Source: Pedobacter steynii
Lineage (GTDB): Bacteria > Bacteroidota > Bacteroidia > Sphingobacteriales > Sphingobacteriaceae
NCBI RefSeq assembly: GCF_900103665.1
Contig: NZ_FNGY01000002.1
Coordinates: forward strand, 186,001 to 250,000
Direction: 5' to 3'
Length of the DNA: 64,000 nucleotides
In this document: positions 7,454-17,038 of the stretch, piece after piece
How the letters are laid out: each line of letters begins with the position of its first letter
How positions within the stretch are numbered: the first letter of the stretch is position 1
The notes under the pieces: model-generated
What the model was told of the DNA's origin: nothing
The model's input: the letters and a program-made list of their open reading frames with translations, nothing else
Database searches by the model: none
Program-made: the position numbers and the translations under genes

Positions 7454-8679
7454 AAAAGATATTTACCCTCGGCGTAATCGTCCTGGCATCAGTCCATCTG
7501 GCAAATGCCCAGATTGATCCGCTGCTTTTAAAGATTAAAGCTGCAGATACGAGCAAACAAGCACTGAATATGGATGCGATCTATGGCAGGCCCTTCACCG
7601 CGGTCGGGAAATTGCCGGTAGCGGTAGGAGGTTATATGGAAGCAAACTGGCAATACCTGGGGAAAGACGGTGTGTCTGAAGGCCATCAGTTTCAATTCAG
7701 GCGCATGACCTTATTTGTCGCCTCTACAATTGGTAAAAAGATCAAGTTCCTGTCGGAAATTGAATTTGAACCGGCAGAAAAAGAAATTGCTGTGGAGTTC
7801 GCCGCATTGGATTTTGAGCTCCATCCGCTATTGAACCTGAGGGGAGGGATGATTGTGAACCCGATCGGGGCATTTAACCAGAATCATGATGGTCCGAAAT
7901 GGGAATTCACAGACCGCCCGATCGCCATGACACAAATGTTGCCCGCGACATGGAGTAATGCCGGATTTGGGATCTATGGGAAGTACTACCAGAAGGACTG
8001 GATGTTTGGTTATGAATTGTATGCTTCCAGTGGTTTTGACAATTCAATTATCGCAAATAAAGAGAACAAAACCTTTCTGCCGGCAGCGAAGGCTAACGCA
8101 GAACGTTTTGAAGAGATTGCAAGTGGCGAACCCCTGATCACAGGGAAAATTGCCGTCAGACATCAGAAAATTGGAGAAATAGGACTGTCTTATATGGGCG
8201 GAATCTACAATAAATGGAAGGACGATGGAATCGTCATAGACGATAAAAGAGGCTTAAGGGTTTTCGCCATAGATTTTAATACCACCATCCCGATGCTGAA
8301 TACGTTCATTACCGGAGAATGGGCCTGGATAAATGTCGATGTCCCAAAAACCTATACACAGCAGTTTGGTTCAAAACAACAAGGCGGTTTTGTAGATATT
8401 GTTCAACCTGTTTTAAAAAGAAATATCCTGGGCTGGCAAAATGCAACTTTAAACCTGGCCTGCCGTTTGGAATATGTAGATTGGAACAGGGGTAAATTTA
8501 TAGAAACAGGCGGGAATATTGCAGATGAACTCTGGAGTGTGATGCCGGGAATCAGTTTCAGGCCAAAATCACAAACCGTGTTGAGACTGAATTACCGGAC
8601 TCAGGGGCAAAAAGACCTTCTGGGCAACCCTTCAGCAAGAAGTGCTGCCCTGCAATTTGGAATATCTACCTATTTCTAA
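7450..8679 (+). CDS. OprO/OprP-like (phosphate-selective) porin
   Basis: 409 aa with signal peptide (MKKIFTLGVIVLASVHLANA, cleavage near residue 20). The mature part consists of alternating beta-strands ending in Phe (GISTYF), as in outer-membrane barrels. Segments such as GGYMEANWQYL, QFQFRRMTLFV, LNLRGGMIVNPIG and PGISFRPKSQ fit the phosphate-selective porin O/P family. Its start overlaps the Rieske gene by 4 bp (ATGA), so it is translationally coupled as third gene of the operon. The substrate need not be phosphate; the operon context suggests a metal complex or redox substrate, which is inference. Its end overlaps the convergent HlyD gene by 4 bp. Confidence 0.85.
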   Translation: MKKIFTLGVIVLASVHLANAQIDPLLLKIKAADTSKQALNMDAIYGRPFTAVGKLPVAVGGYMEANWQYLGKDGVSEGHQFQFRRMTLFVASTIGKKIKFLSEIEFEPAEKEIAVEFAALDFELHPLLNLRGGMIVNPIGAFNQNHDGPKWEFTDRPIAMTQMLPATWSNAGFGIYGKYYQKDWMFGYELYASSGFDNSIIANKENKTFLPAAKANAERFEEIASGEPLITGKIAVRHQKIGEIGLSYMGGIYNKWKDDGIVIDDKRGLRVFAIDFNTTIPMLNTFITGEWAWINVDVPKTYTQQFGSKQQGGFVDIVQPVLKRNILGWQNATLNLACRLEYVDWNRGKFIETGGNIADELWSVMPGISFRPKSQTVLRLNYRTQGQKDLLGNPSARSAALQFGISTYF

Positions 8680-9986
8680 TTGTTGTTCAGCATTTTGGTA
8701 ATGTTCCTGGTAAACCTGCGCAGCAGGGAGCTTTCCTCCGTAATAATTTCAACTTCTGCCTGCATGCCATTTTTCAGCACGATTTTATGCTCAGGATCTT
8801 TATTCTCAAACTGGTCGAAAGCGATCTTGGCAATAAATACGCTATCCTTAAAAGCTACGTCTGAGATGTAATTGACATTGCCACGGATGAGCCCGTACTG
8901 CTCAAAAGGAAAGCTTCGCATTTTTACCAGTGTCCTTTGGCCGACTTTTATCTTACCCATATTATCCTGTGGAATATAGACCTCGCCAAAGAAGTTTGTG
9001 TTCGCAGGATTGATGACAAACAGCTCCTGGTTTGCATTCATCGTCTGGTTCTCCTGTACGATCCCGGCATAGCTCACAAGTCCTGCTACAGGGGCGCTCA
9101 GCACATATAACTTGAGCCAGGCATCGGTTTCCGTCACCATATTGCTCAGCGATTGTATGAATTTTGCTTTTTCTTCCTGAATGGTATGGTCAACGTCCAT
9201 GATCTCCTTTTGCTTGGCGGCATAGGAGGTGTTGTTGTTGATGAGCGAGGTAACGGTCTGTTCCAATGGATATTTACCTGCCAGGTATTTGTTTTCCTGT
9301 TGTTTAAATTCGTTCATGGAAATCACCCCTTTTTGATGCAACTTTTTATAAGCTTCAAACTCCTGCTCTATATTGGCGTACTCTTTATCCTGGATTTTTT
9401 TCTGAACAATAATCTGGTTCTTTAACTTCTCAATTTCCAAAAGGTCCTGTTGCAGGTATTTTTTTCGGTTCAGATAATAACCACCGTTTTGTGTGGAGAT
9501 GAACTGCAGATATTGCTGATAAAAATTCTGATAGGCAGCCTGTAATTCCCCAAGGTGTAAGTTTTCCAGAACCACTACTTTTGCAAGGCCCGTTTTGTTC
9601 AATTGATCGGCAATTTCCTTTAAGGCCTCATGTAATTTAAGGACGTCCTGATGACTGGCGGTACTTTCCATAAAAGCCAGTGGGTCATTTTGTTTAACCT
9701 GAGTACCCTCCTTCACCAAAAGTGATACGATCTTTCCAGTTTGTTTCACATATACAATCTTCGGGGCATTCAGTGAATTGACTTTTAAGCGGGTTTTAAC
9801 CACATCAGGATATTGTATAAATGCCGATGCGAGGACAATAGAAAATAAGATCAGAAAGATTGCCGTACTTCCTCTCCGCAAAATCCAGGAAGGTACAGCA
9901 GTGATAATTTCCTGAACTTCTTCACTATTGATTTCGTATCCCGCAATTGCTTCCTCTTCTGGTTCTTCAATATTTTTTGTAGCCAT
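8676..9986 (-). CDS. HlyD-family membrane fusion protein of a peptide exporter
   Basis: 436 aa with a single transmembrane helix near residues 36-58, a short cytoplasmic N-terminus (acidic), and the standard adaptor plan. That plan is a lipoyl half (GKIVSLLVKEGTQVKQNDPL), a long alpha-helical hairpin (~120-280), a second lipoyl half (LSAPVAGLVSYAGIVQENQ) and beta-barrel domains. It is the second gene after the C39-peptidase ABC transporter, 27 bp downstream on the same strand, and so is its periplasmic adaptor. The outer-membrane TolC-like partner is not in the window. Confidence 0.9.
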   Translation of the reverse strand: MATKNIEEPEEEAIAGYEINSEEVQEIITAVPSWILRRGSTAIFLILFSIVLASAFIQYPDVVKTRLKVNSLNAPKIVYVKQTGKIVSLLVKEGTQVKQNDPLAFMESTASHQDVLKLHEALKEIADQLNKTGLAKVVVLENLHLGELQAAYQNFYQQYLQFISTQNGGYYLNRKKYLQQDLLEIEKLKNQIIVQKKIQDKEYANIEQEFEAYKKLHQKGVISMNEFKQQENKYLAGKYPLEQTVTSLINNNTSYAAKQKEIMDVDHTIQEEKAKFIQSLSNMVTETDAWLKLYVLSAPVAGLVSYAGIVQENQTMNANQELFVINPANTNFFGEVYIPQDNMGKIKVGQRTLVKMRSFPFEQYGLIRGNVNYISDVAFKDSVFIAKIAFDQFENKDPEHKIVLKNGMQAEVEIITEESSLLRRFTRNITKMLNNN

Positions 9987-10013
9987 GTTGTTTAATCTAT
10001 TACAAAGACGGTA

Positions 10014-12218
10014 TTAAGCGCCCAGTTCCAATTGGTTTCTTACGAGTTCATAGTATTCGCCTTTATTGTTGGTCAGCTCCTGATGGGTTCCCTGTTCGAT
10101 GATGCAGCCTTTGTCTAGCACGATGATGTTGTCTGCATTTCTAACCGTACTCAGGCGGTGGGCAACTACGACTACTGTTCGGCCCTTAAAAAAGTTTTCC
10201 AGGTTCTCCATGATCGTCTTTTCATTGTTGGCATCCAGGGCATTGGTGGCTTCATCAAAAAAGATGTATTCCGGATTTTTATATACTGCACGCGCAATCA
10301 GCATGCGTTGTCGCTGCCCCTGACTAATGCCATTCCCTGCAGCGCCGATTTTAGTGTTTAGGCCTAGCGGAAGCTCCTCTATAAAATCACTGATATTTGC
10401 CATTTTTATCGCATGAAGTAATTTCGGCATATCAGGATATTCATCACCAACGGCGATATTTCTGGCAATGGTGTCCGAAAAAATAAAGCCATCCTGCATC
10501 ACAATTCCACATTTGCCCCTCCAGTACCGGTAACCAATTTGATTTAAATAGGTACTGCCTACTTTAATATCACCCTTTTGGGGTTCATAAAACCTGAGCA
10601 GCAGTTTTAAAATGGTGGTCTTGCCGCTGCCGCTCATTCCAACAATAGCCGTGGTTTTTCCTTCCGGAATGCTCAGCGAAATGTCTTGTAAAACAGGTTC
10701 ATTTCCTGCCCCGGGATAGCTGAACGTTAAGTTTTGGAAAGAAACGGTTTTATTCAAAGGCAGTTCGCTCATGAAAGATTTGTCCAGTGGCTCTTCATCC
10801 TGCAGTTCATGGATCTCATTTAAGCGTTCCAAACTGATCTTTGCATCCTGCAATTGTTGTAAGAAACCTAACAATTGCTCAATCGGACTGTTCAGCTGCC
10901 CAACGATATACTGAATGGCCATCATGGCACCAAGCGTAAGCTGTCCGTCAATCACTGCTTTGGTCACAATGAAAGTAATCAGAATATTCTTGCCCTCGTT
11001 GATGAAGAAGGTTCCAATCTGTTGATATTGGCCCAATGCAAGGCTCTTTACGCTAAATTTGAACAAAGAAGCCTGAATTCTTTCCCATTCCCATCTTTTT
11101 TGCTGTTCACAATTGTTCAGTTTAATTTCCTGCATTCCGCTGATGAGCTGGACAATGTTACTTTGGTTTTTGGAGGAAATGTCAAAGCGCTTAAAATCAA
11201 GTTCCCTTCTTTTTTTAAGGAAAAATACCACCCAGAGGGTGTATACGATGCTGCTCACCAAAAATATGATAAAGATGGTGGTGTTGTAATACATCAGCAC
11301 AAAGGCAAATACGACGAGGTTGAAAAGTGAGAAAATGGTGCTTAATGAGGATCCTGTAAGGAAACTCTGAATCCTCCCCTGATCACTCATCCGCTGCATG
11401 ATATCGCCTGTCATCTTCGTATCAAAGAAACTCATCGGGAGTTTCATGATCTTAATCAGAAAATCCGTCAGAATGGAAATATTGATCCTTGTACTGATGT
11501 GCAGTAAAATCCAGGAACGGATAAAATCAATGCTCAGCCTACCTAGAAAGAGCATGGTCTGTGCAATCACAATGATGTAAACGAAGTTCAGGTTCCTCGA
11601 ATTTATTCCGATATCAACGAGTGATTGTGTTAAAAAAGGTAAGATCAACTGCAAGATACTACCTACGCCCAATCCTACAAATAACTGGAAGATCAGCTTT
11701 TTATACTTGACTAAATAACTGAGCAGATAAGTTAAACTTAATCCCTTATCCGGATCACCGCCCTGAGCGTAAAAATCCGGGGCCGGAGAAAGCATCAGGA
11801 GCACACCTTCTCCCTGTCCATCATTCTGTGTGCTGATCCAATGTCTTTTTAATTCCTGTTCAGTATAAGCAATGAGCCCTTTTGCGGGATCTGCAATTAA
11901 ATAGTTCTTTCCTTTTAAATTGAGTTTTGAAGGAATTTTATACAATACTACAAAGTGGTTCTGGCTCCAGTGTAAGATGCATGGCATCTCCACTTCCAGC
12001 AGCATATCCATGCCAATCCGGACACCGGTAGTCCGGAAGCCAATTTTTTCGGCAGCTTCACTGATGCCCAAAAGCGAAACACCCTCTCTATTGATTCCTG
12101 AAATTTCACGCAGGCGCTGCAAACTATAGTTGCGCCCGTAGTGTTTGGCGATCATACGTAAACAGGTTGGACCACAGTCCATCTGGTCCGGTTGTTTATA
12201 AAATGGAAACTTTTTCAA
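10014..12218 (-). CDS. Peptidase-containing ABC transporter (C39 bacteriocin-processing type)
   Basis: 734 aa in three parts. Residues 1-125 form a C39 cysteine peptidase (Cys15 in QMDCGPTCL, His88 in NHFVV, Asp110 in IADP). Residues ~165-445 form the six-helix membrane domain. The C-terminal nucleotide-binding domain has Walker A GMSGSGKTT, signature ISQGQRQRM, Walker B FFDEATNALD and the switch histidine in AHRLS. Such proteins cut the leader of double-glycine precursor peptides and export the product. Here the catalytic triad is intact. With the downstream HlyD gene it forms a complete inner-membrane export unit. No precursor peptide gene with a GG leader was found within several kb, so its cargo must be encoded elsewhere or has been missed. 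Confidence 0.93.
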   Translation of the reverse strand: MKKFPFYKQPDQMDCGPTCLRMIAKHYGRNYSLQRLREISGINREGVSLLGISEAAEKIGFRTTGVRIGMDMLLEVEMPCILHWSQNHFVVLYKIPSKLNLKGKNYLIADPAKGLIAYTEQELKRHWISTQNDGQGEGVLLMLSPAPDFYAQGGDPDKGLSLTYLLSYLVKYKKLIFQLFVGLGVGSILQLILPFLTQSLVDIGINSRNLNFVYIIVIAQTMLFLGRLSIDFIRSWILLHISTRINISILTDFLIKIMKLPMSFFDTKMTGDIMQRMSDQGRIQSFLTGSSLSTIFSLFNLVVFAFVLMYYNTTIFIIFLVSSIVYTLWVVFFLKKRRELDFKRFDISSKNQSNIVQLISGMQEIKLNNCEQQKRWEWERIQASLFKFSVKSLALGQYQQIGTFFINEGKNILITFIVTKAVIDGQLTLGAMMAIQYIVGQLNSPIEQLLGFLQQLQDAKISLERLNEIHELQDEEPLDKSFMSELPLNKTVSFQNLTFSYPGAGNEPVLQDISLSIPEGKTTAIVGMSGSGKTTILKLLLRFYEPQKGDIKVGSTYLNQIGYRYWRGKCGIVMQDGFIFSDTIARNIAVGDEYPDMPKLLHAIKMANISDFIEELPLGLNTKIGAAGNGISQGQRQRMLIARAVYKNPEYIFFDEATNALDANNEKTIMENLENFFKGRTVVVVAHRLSTVRNADNIIVLDKGCIIEQGTHQELTNNKGEYYELVRNQLELGA

Positions 12219-12426
12219 GAGCTACGGCATTTATGATGTTTAAAATCTTTAGGATAGTCTGCAGTGAACTATCGCAGGCCATCCTATCCTTGGTGTTTTA
12301 AATATATATAAATTAATATGATCGCAGCAAATAATATTCCCGTTGCTGCAAATTAAATTACGGTATTGAAAAATAAAATTAATCTATGTAAAATGCATCC
12401 GTTCTGTTTTGAAGGCGTTGAAGGTT

Positions 12427-13056
12427 TTAAATGATTTGCAGTTCCTGCTGATAACAAGCGATGTATTTTGCCAGATGTAAGCCATCACAAAGGGAATGGT
12501 GTACATGGATGGAAAGCGGTAATAAAACCTGCTCATGCTCGAAAGTCAGCTTTCCGAAAGCGATTTTTGGGATGCAGTCCTTTACTGATGTCGATTGTAC
12601 GTGTTGCATACTGGAGAATTTTATCCCGGGAAGAACGGTATAATGAATGAGGCTGTTTAATTCAGGTCGTATGTGCAAGCCCTTTTCTGCTTTTACTGCG
12701 GCAATAGCAATTTTAGTTTGCTTCATAAACTGCGTGAAATCCTCATGGTAGTCGAAATAGGCAAAGCCAAAGGTTTCATCATTCCTCAGGACGGTGACCG
12801 ATCCTGAAATTTGCTGGTATTCGAACACCTGATCCTGCTCCATCCGATATTTAAGCTCATTGATTTGCTGAACCGCTTTAAGGGATTTATAGAGGTAAAA
12901 TAAGAAGAAAGGAATGTGATACGCTTTGCAATAATGATACGCTTCCGTACAATTCAGATCTGTCGTGATTCCATAAAACGGCTGTTCAAACTGCTTAAAG
13001 AAATAATAATGGTCTTTTCTTTTCCAGGTTGTAATATCTATTATAGATTTGTTCAT
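12427..13056 (-). CDS. CatA-like (type A chloramphenicol) acetyltransferase
   Basis: 209 aa from the chosen ATG. A TTG 24 bp upstream would lengthen it, but the ATG start aligns the N-terminus (DITTWKRKDHYYFF) with that of CatA proteins (ISQWxRKEHF). The C-terminus carries the catalytic HHSLCDGLH motif (CAT consensus HHxxxDG), the histidine being the general base of acetyl-CoA transfer. Length matches the family (~213-220). The family also includes acyltransferases that act on other hydroxyl compounds, so chloramphenicol resistance is a possibility rather than a finding. It is divergent from the AraC gene at 13136. Confidence 0.85.
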   Translation of the reverse strand: MNKSIIDITTWKRKDHYYFFKQFEQPFYGITTDLNCTEAYHYCKAYHIPFFLFYLYKSLKAVQQINELKYRMEQDQVFEYQQISGSVTVLRNDETFGFAYFDYHEDFTQFMKQTKIAIAAVKAEKGLHIRPELNSLIHYTVLPGIKFSSMQHVQSTSVKDCIPKIAFGKLTFEHEQVLLPLSIHVHHSLCDGLHLAKYIACYQQELQII

Positions 13057-13135
13057 GTCTTTCATCTGCGCAAATTGCAAGATCAGCGGATTTTATAATA
13101 TGCAGGAAAGGATTTAAAATTGACCGAAACGGATT

Positions 13136-14104
13136 ATGTATCAAATCGAAGGAAAAGAATTCGCTACATTGATGAAAAGGGAGTTTGTTGCCGGGTTTCA
13201 AGCTGAGGAAACATCGGTAACTTTAAAGGATAGGTTCGAATGTCAGACAAAAAGTCTTCGTAATGAACATTTTGATATTTTGCATTTTTATGCGGATTTT
13301 AAGAAGACGGTCAGAGTTAACAGAATGGAGGATACGACGCATGTCAGTTTTCATTTTGAGCTTTCGGGCAGATCGGATGCCTCGATTACAGGATTTAAAG
13401 AAGTGTTGTCTATGGAAAAAGGCCATTTTAATGTAATGAATTGTATCGATCCTGTAAGTACCTTTACTTTTCCTGAGCAACAGAAATACGAATATATATG
13501 CCTGGGACTGAAACCAACATTCTTCAGACAAATACTTGCGGAATGCGGGCCCGGTTTTCAGGAGATTTTTGACCGAAGCGCAAGAGCAGAATCTTTTTCC
13601 TTATTTAGTCAGAGCAAAAGGATGGACCATTGGCAAAATACGACGCTTGGTCTGATCAGCGCTCCGCCGGTTGCGGATGCTTTAAAAGCAAGCTATATCA
13701 TTTCGAAAGTAAAAGAACTTGTGCTGTTGACGCTAAACCATGATCCGCAAAACAATAAGGATAAAACGGATGACATTTCAAGTGCAGATACAGAACGGCT
13801 GATGAGTTGTAAAGCCTATCTGTCTGAAAACTTTCTACATCAGTTGACCCTGGAAGAGATTAGCAGGAACTTTATGTTAAATGAGTTCAAGCTAAAAAGA
13901 GGCTTTAAAAAATTATTTGGAACAACGGTTTTCGGCTATATCCAGCAGCTTAGGTTAAATCATGCACAAACACTGCTCCTTAGTGGAGGCTTTACTGTTG
14001 GAGAGGTTGCCGCGGTGATCGGCTATGCTTCAGATTCTGCATTTATACGGGCATTCAGGCAGTGTTATGGTTATTCTCCGGGAAAGTACCAGCTGGTTTT
14101 TTAA
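13136..14104 (+). CDS. AraC-family transcriptional regulator
   Basis: 322 aa. The last ~100 residues form two helix-turn-helix motifs (LEEISRNFMLNEFKLKRGF and TVGEVAAVIGYASDSAFIRA) ending in the usual YGYSPGKY. The N-terminal two thirds is a ligand-sensing region similar in pattern to PchR-like regulators of Bacteroidota. It is divergent from the CatA-like acetyltransferase across a short gap, so control of that gene or of itself is likely. A bidirectional terminator follows. Confidence 0.88.
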   Translation: MYQIEGKEFATLMKREFVAGFQAEETSVTLKDRFECQTKSLRNEHFDILHFYADFKKTVRVNRMEDTTHVSFHFELSGRSDASITGFKEVLSMEKGHFNVMNCIDPVSTFTFPEQQKYEYICLGLKPTFFRQILAECGPGFQEIFDRSARAESFSLFSQSKRMDHWQNTTLGLISAPPVADALKASYIISKVKELVLLTLNHDPQNNKDKTDDISSADTERLMSCKAYLSENFLHQLTLEEISRNFMLNEFKLKRGFKKLFGTTVFGYIQQLRLNHAQTLLLSGGFTVGEVAAVIGYASDSAFIRAFRQCYGYSPGKYQLVF

Positions 14105-14140
14105 AAGAGAAAACCGATCAGAGCGACCGGCTTTCTCTTT
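14104..14140. terminator. Bidirectional terminator between AraC and TonB-receptor genes
   Basis: AAAGAGAAAACCG (14104-14116) and CGGCTTTCTCTTT (14128-14140) pair over 13 bp with one mismatch around an 11-nt loop. The arms are A- and T-rich at their ends, and it sits between convergent genes. Confidence 0.65.
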
Positions 14141-14152
14141 ATGGAGTTAATA

Positions 14153-17038
14153 CTAAAAAGTACACGCGATTTTGCCATATACATAGCGGCCGCTAAAGCC
14201 AAACTGACTGATCGCCCTTGGGAATAAAAACCTTCCGTTAGAGGTATTGTCTAGGCCACCTGAATAGTTGCTCGTAGAAACGCCACTCAAATTGTTTTCA
14301 TTATTGCGGGGATCGATGTATAATTTATCAGGGTATACATCAAATATATTGTTGGCACCCACAGTTAGCGTCAATGCCTTACTTGGCGCGTAACTTACCG
14401 AGAAATCGGTTACCCATTTTGGTGCGAAGGTTTGATCGAGTTGTACTGGTAAGCCATTGGCCGGAACGTTTGGATCTACTGCATTTAAAAAGGTCACCTC
14501 TCCAAAACGAACGGTCCGCGCTACAAAGCTTAATTTGTCTACGGTGTAATTGGCGGTGATGTTCAATTTGTTTTTAGGAACAGAGCTTTCAAAACGGGAA
14601 CGTTCCAAACGGTCAAATAACTTGGCTTTCAAGGTTGGATCGCTTTCTATTTTGGCAGAACCCTGAACGCTTCTTACAATCGTTTTGTTCAGGTTTCCGG
14701 CTATGCTCAGTAACAAACTGCTGGAAGTGCCTAAGGTAAACCTGTTGGTCAGTACGACATCTAAACCAGCCGTATTTGTTTTGATGGCATTGGTGAAAAA
14801 CTGAACGCTATTTACCTGTGCATTTGGATCTACCGTATTTAAGATCTGATTTACCACACCTGTTGGGATGAGCACGCCTCCGGCGCCACGTTCCCGGGCA
14901 TATTGACTGGAGAAAACGATGCGGTCATCAATGTCAATGTTGTAAGCATCAATGGTAAACGTAAATGTTTTGGCAATTCTTCCTGCCAGACCTAAACTTC
15001 CTGACCTGGAAATCTCAGGTTTTAAGGAACCTACACCAAACTGAGCAACAATGGGGTTGTCGTTGTTTACCGTTAGCACCTGAGTAGGATTTCCGGCAAC
15101 AAATTGCGTACTCTCATTATTGAAAAAGCGCTGGTGTAAAGAAGGGGCCCTGAAGCCGGTAGCATAAGCACCACGGAGGGAAATATCCCCGAATAGTTTT
15201 ATTCTGCCGGCAAATTTATAGGAGAAATTGGAACCGAAATCGCTGTAATTTTCGTAGCGTCCGGCCGCTTCCAGCATGACCCTTGATCCGAATTCAGCTT
15301 CTAAATCGAGGTAAGCACTGGTGTTGTGCCTGGATTTATCAAGGGCATTCGCAGGCTTGAAACCCGGAAATACCTGTGCTCCAGCTGCTGTAAATGAAGA
15401 TCCTACCATTCGGCCTGGAATGTTCTTTGAAGGTTGGCCATAAGAATAAGACAGCTCTTCTCCAGGTTTAATCTGGTAATTGTCTATCCTGAACTCCCCT
15501 CCGAAAGCGGTATTTAATGAAGTTAGAAAACCACCATCGAAGCTGTATTTCTTGTCCAGGTCTAAATTGGTTGTGTTTTGTCTGAAAAACAATTTACCTG
15601 CATAAAATGAGGTTGGACTTGTGCCTGTTGGGAGAGAAGCATTGATCGTATTGTTGATGTCGAATGCAATGTTGTTTTCTCCACTGGTATTGCTCAGGTC
15701 ATAATTCCAGCCGCCAAGTTTGCCTTTCAGTCCGGCAGAAAAGGAGAGGTCATTGATTTTTGTATCAATAAGGGGAAGGAATCCGTTAGGGTAGATACTT
15801 AAATCAATCTGAGTAGTTTGTGTTGGCAAGCGGAAGAAACCTGCGGCACTTCCTGTTTTATGGGTATAGCCACCTGCGAAATAAAGTTCGGCAGCGTCAG
15901 AGAAATTGTATTGTCCATTCAAAAAGAAACCGCCGTTTTTGGAATCTGAATTCCCTACACGCATGTTATTTCTGTCCAGCCCGTTTGCTGCTGCCCTGGC
16001 ATCATCTGCTGCTTTCAGGCTGGCAAACCTGGCTTGAAAAGCGGCTTCAGTTTCTGTTGGACCTTTGGTTGGCGATGCAGAATACAATAAAGGGCGGGTA
16101 TCTAAACCGCCACGGTTGGTAAACCCGCGTTGCAAATACTGTCCCGCGAAATTGACAAAACCTCTGTCGTTCTTAAAGGCCCATCCCTTGCTGAAATCTA
16201 CCTGAAAGGTACGGCCATCATTAAATTCACGGCCTAAAGCTTTGGTGTCAGACTGTCCAAAGGAAGTAGAGAAACTATATGGAGTGATTTTTTTTAAGAC
16301 CACATTGATGACTCCGGCGATGGCGTCAGAACCATACTGTGCGGCTGCACCATCACGTAAAACCTCGATGCGCTCAATAGCAGCAACAGGGATGGAGTTC
16401 ATATCTGTACCTACGGTACCACGGCCAAAAGTACCGTTAATGTTCACCAGGGCAGTGGTGTGTCTGCGCTTGCCATTGACCAGTACCAGGACCTGATCCG
16501 GGCCCAGGCCGCGTAGAGAGGCCGGGTCAATATGATCGGTTCCATCTGCCACTGTTTGTCTGTTGGAGTTAAAAGAAGGGGCAACATAATTTAATATTTG
16601 TGTAATGTCTACCTGGGCAAAGGTGCGGACATCTTTACTGGTAATTAAATCTACGGGAACTAAACTTTGAATATTCGTTCTCGGGACCGAGGATCTGGAG
16701 CCGACTACAATCACATCCAGCAATAATTGCTTGGCATCCCGAAGTATGAAATCCTGTGTTTTTACCGTATTGTCAATTTGGACTTCAGTTTCTGAAGTTT
16801 CATATCCCGTAAAAGAGACCTTGATCCTATAGGCCCCGGCTGCAGGGAATTTTAAGGCATACTGTCCGTTGCCATCTGTTGAAGTGCCGATTTTAGCACC
16901 GATTACCTGGACAGTTGCCCCTGGAATCACAGAGCCGGTAGAATCGGTGACTTTTCCTTTTAAACCCTGGGCAAATAGTTGTCCGGAGGCGAGGAGAAAG
17001 AAGATCAGAAAAGTGGTGGTTTGTAAAATTTTTTTCAT
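14153..17038 (-). CDS. TonB-dependent receptor (no SusD partner)
   Basis: 961 aa. Signal peptide (~1-23), carboxypeptidase-regulatory-like beta domain (~25-110: GLKGKVTDSTGSVIPGATV), plug domain (~115-250, with LRGLGPDQVLVLVNGKRRH and RIEVLRDGAAAQYGSDAIAG) and a ~700-residue barrel. The plug is of the ordinary TonB receptor type rather than SusC type, and there is no adjacent susD. The ligand is unknown. The protein is a clear paralogue of the receptor at 26583-29348, sharing long plug stretches and barrel landmarks such as YENYSDFG / LEHYSDFG and GAYATGFRAPSL / GSVGTGFRAPSL. It is a single-gene unit bounded by a terminator and a 358-bp upstream gap. Confidence 0.93.
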   Translation of the reverse strand: MKKILQTTTFLIFFLLASGQLFAQGLKGKVTDSTGSVIPGATVQVIGAKIGTSTDGNGQYALKFPAAGAYRIKVSFTGYETSETEVQIDNTVKTQDFILRDAKQLLLDVIVVGSRSSVPRTNIQSLVPVDLITSKDVRTFAQVDITQILNYVAPSFNSNRQTVADGTDHIDPASLRGLGPDQVLVLVNGKRRHTTALVNINGTFGRGTVGTDMNSIPVAAIERIEVLRDGAAAQYGSDAIAGVINVVLKKITPYSFSTSFGQSDTKALGREFNDGRTFQVDFSKGWAFKNDRGFVNFAGQYLQRGFTNRGGLDTRPLLYSASPTKGPTETEAAFQARFASLKAADDARAAANGLDRNNMRVGNSDSKNGGFFLNGQYNFSDAAELYFAGGYTHKTGSAAGFFRLPTQTTQIDLSIYPNGFLPLIDTKINDLSFSAGLKGKLGGWNYDLSNTSGENNIAFDINNTINASLPTGTSPTSFYAGKLFFRQNTTNLDLDKKYSFDGGFLTSLNTAFGGEFRIDNYQIKPGEELSYSYGQPSKNIPGRMVGSSFTAAGAQVFPGFKPANALDKSRHNTSAYLDLEAEFGSRVMLEAAGRYENYSDFGSNFSYKFAGRIKLFGDISLRGAYATGFRAPSLHQRFFNNESTQFVAGNPTQVLTVNNDNPIVAQFGVGSLKPEISRSGSLGLAGRIAKTFTFTIDAYNIDIDDRIVFSSQYARERGAGGVLIPTGVVNQILNTVDPNAQVNSVQFFTNAIKTNTAGLDVVLTNRFTLGTSSSLLLSIAGNLNKTIVRSVQGSAKIESDPTLKAKLFDRLERSRFESSVPKNKLNITANYTVDKLSFVARTVRFGEVTFLNAVDPNVPANGLPVQLDQTFAPKWVTDFSVSYAPSKALTLTVGANNIFDVYPDKLYIDPRNNENNLSGVSTSNYSGGLDNTSNGRFLFPRAISQFGFSGRYVYGKIACTF

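Noticed and set aside
12200..12290. 28-codon frame (MACDSSLQTIL...) before the C39 transporter gene as a possible precursor peptide
   Set aside because: No double-glycine leader, no core region, and its end overlaps the transporter start.
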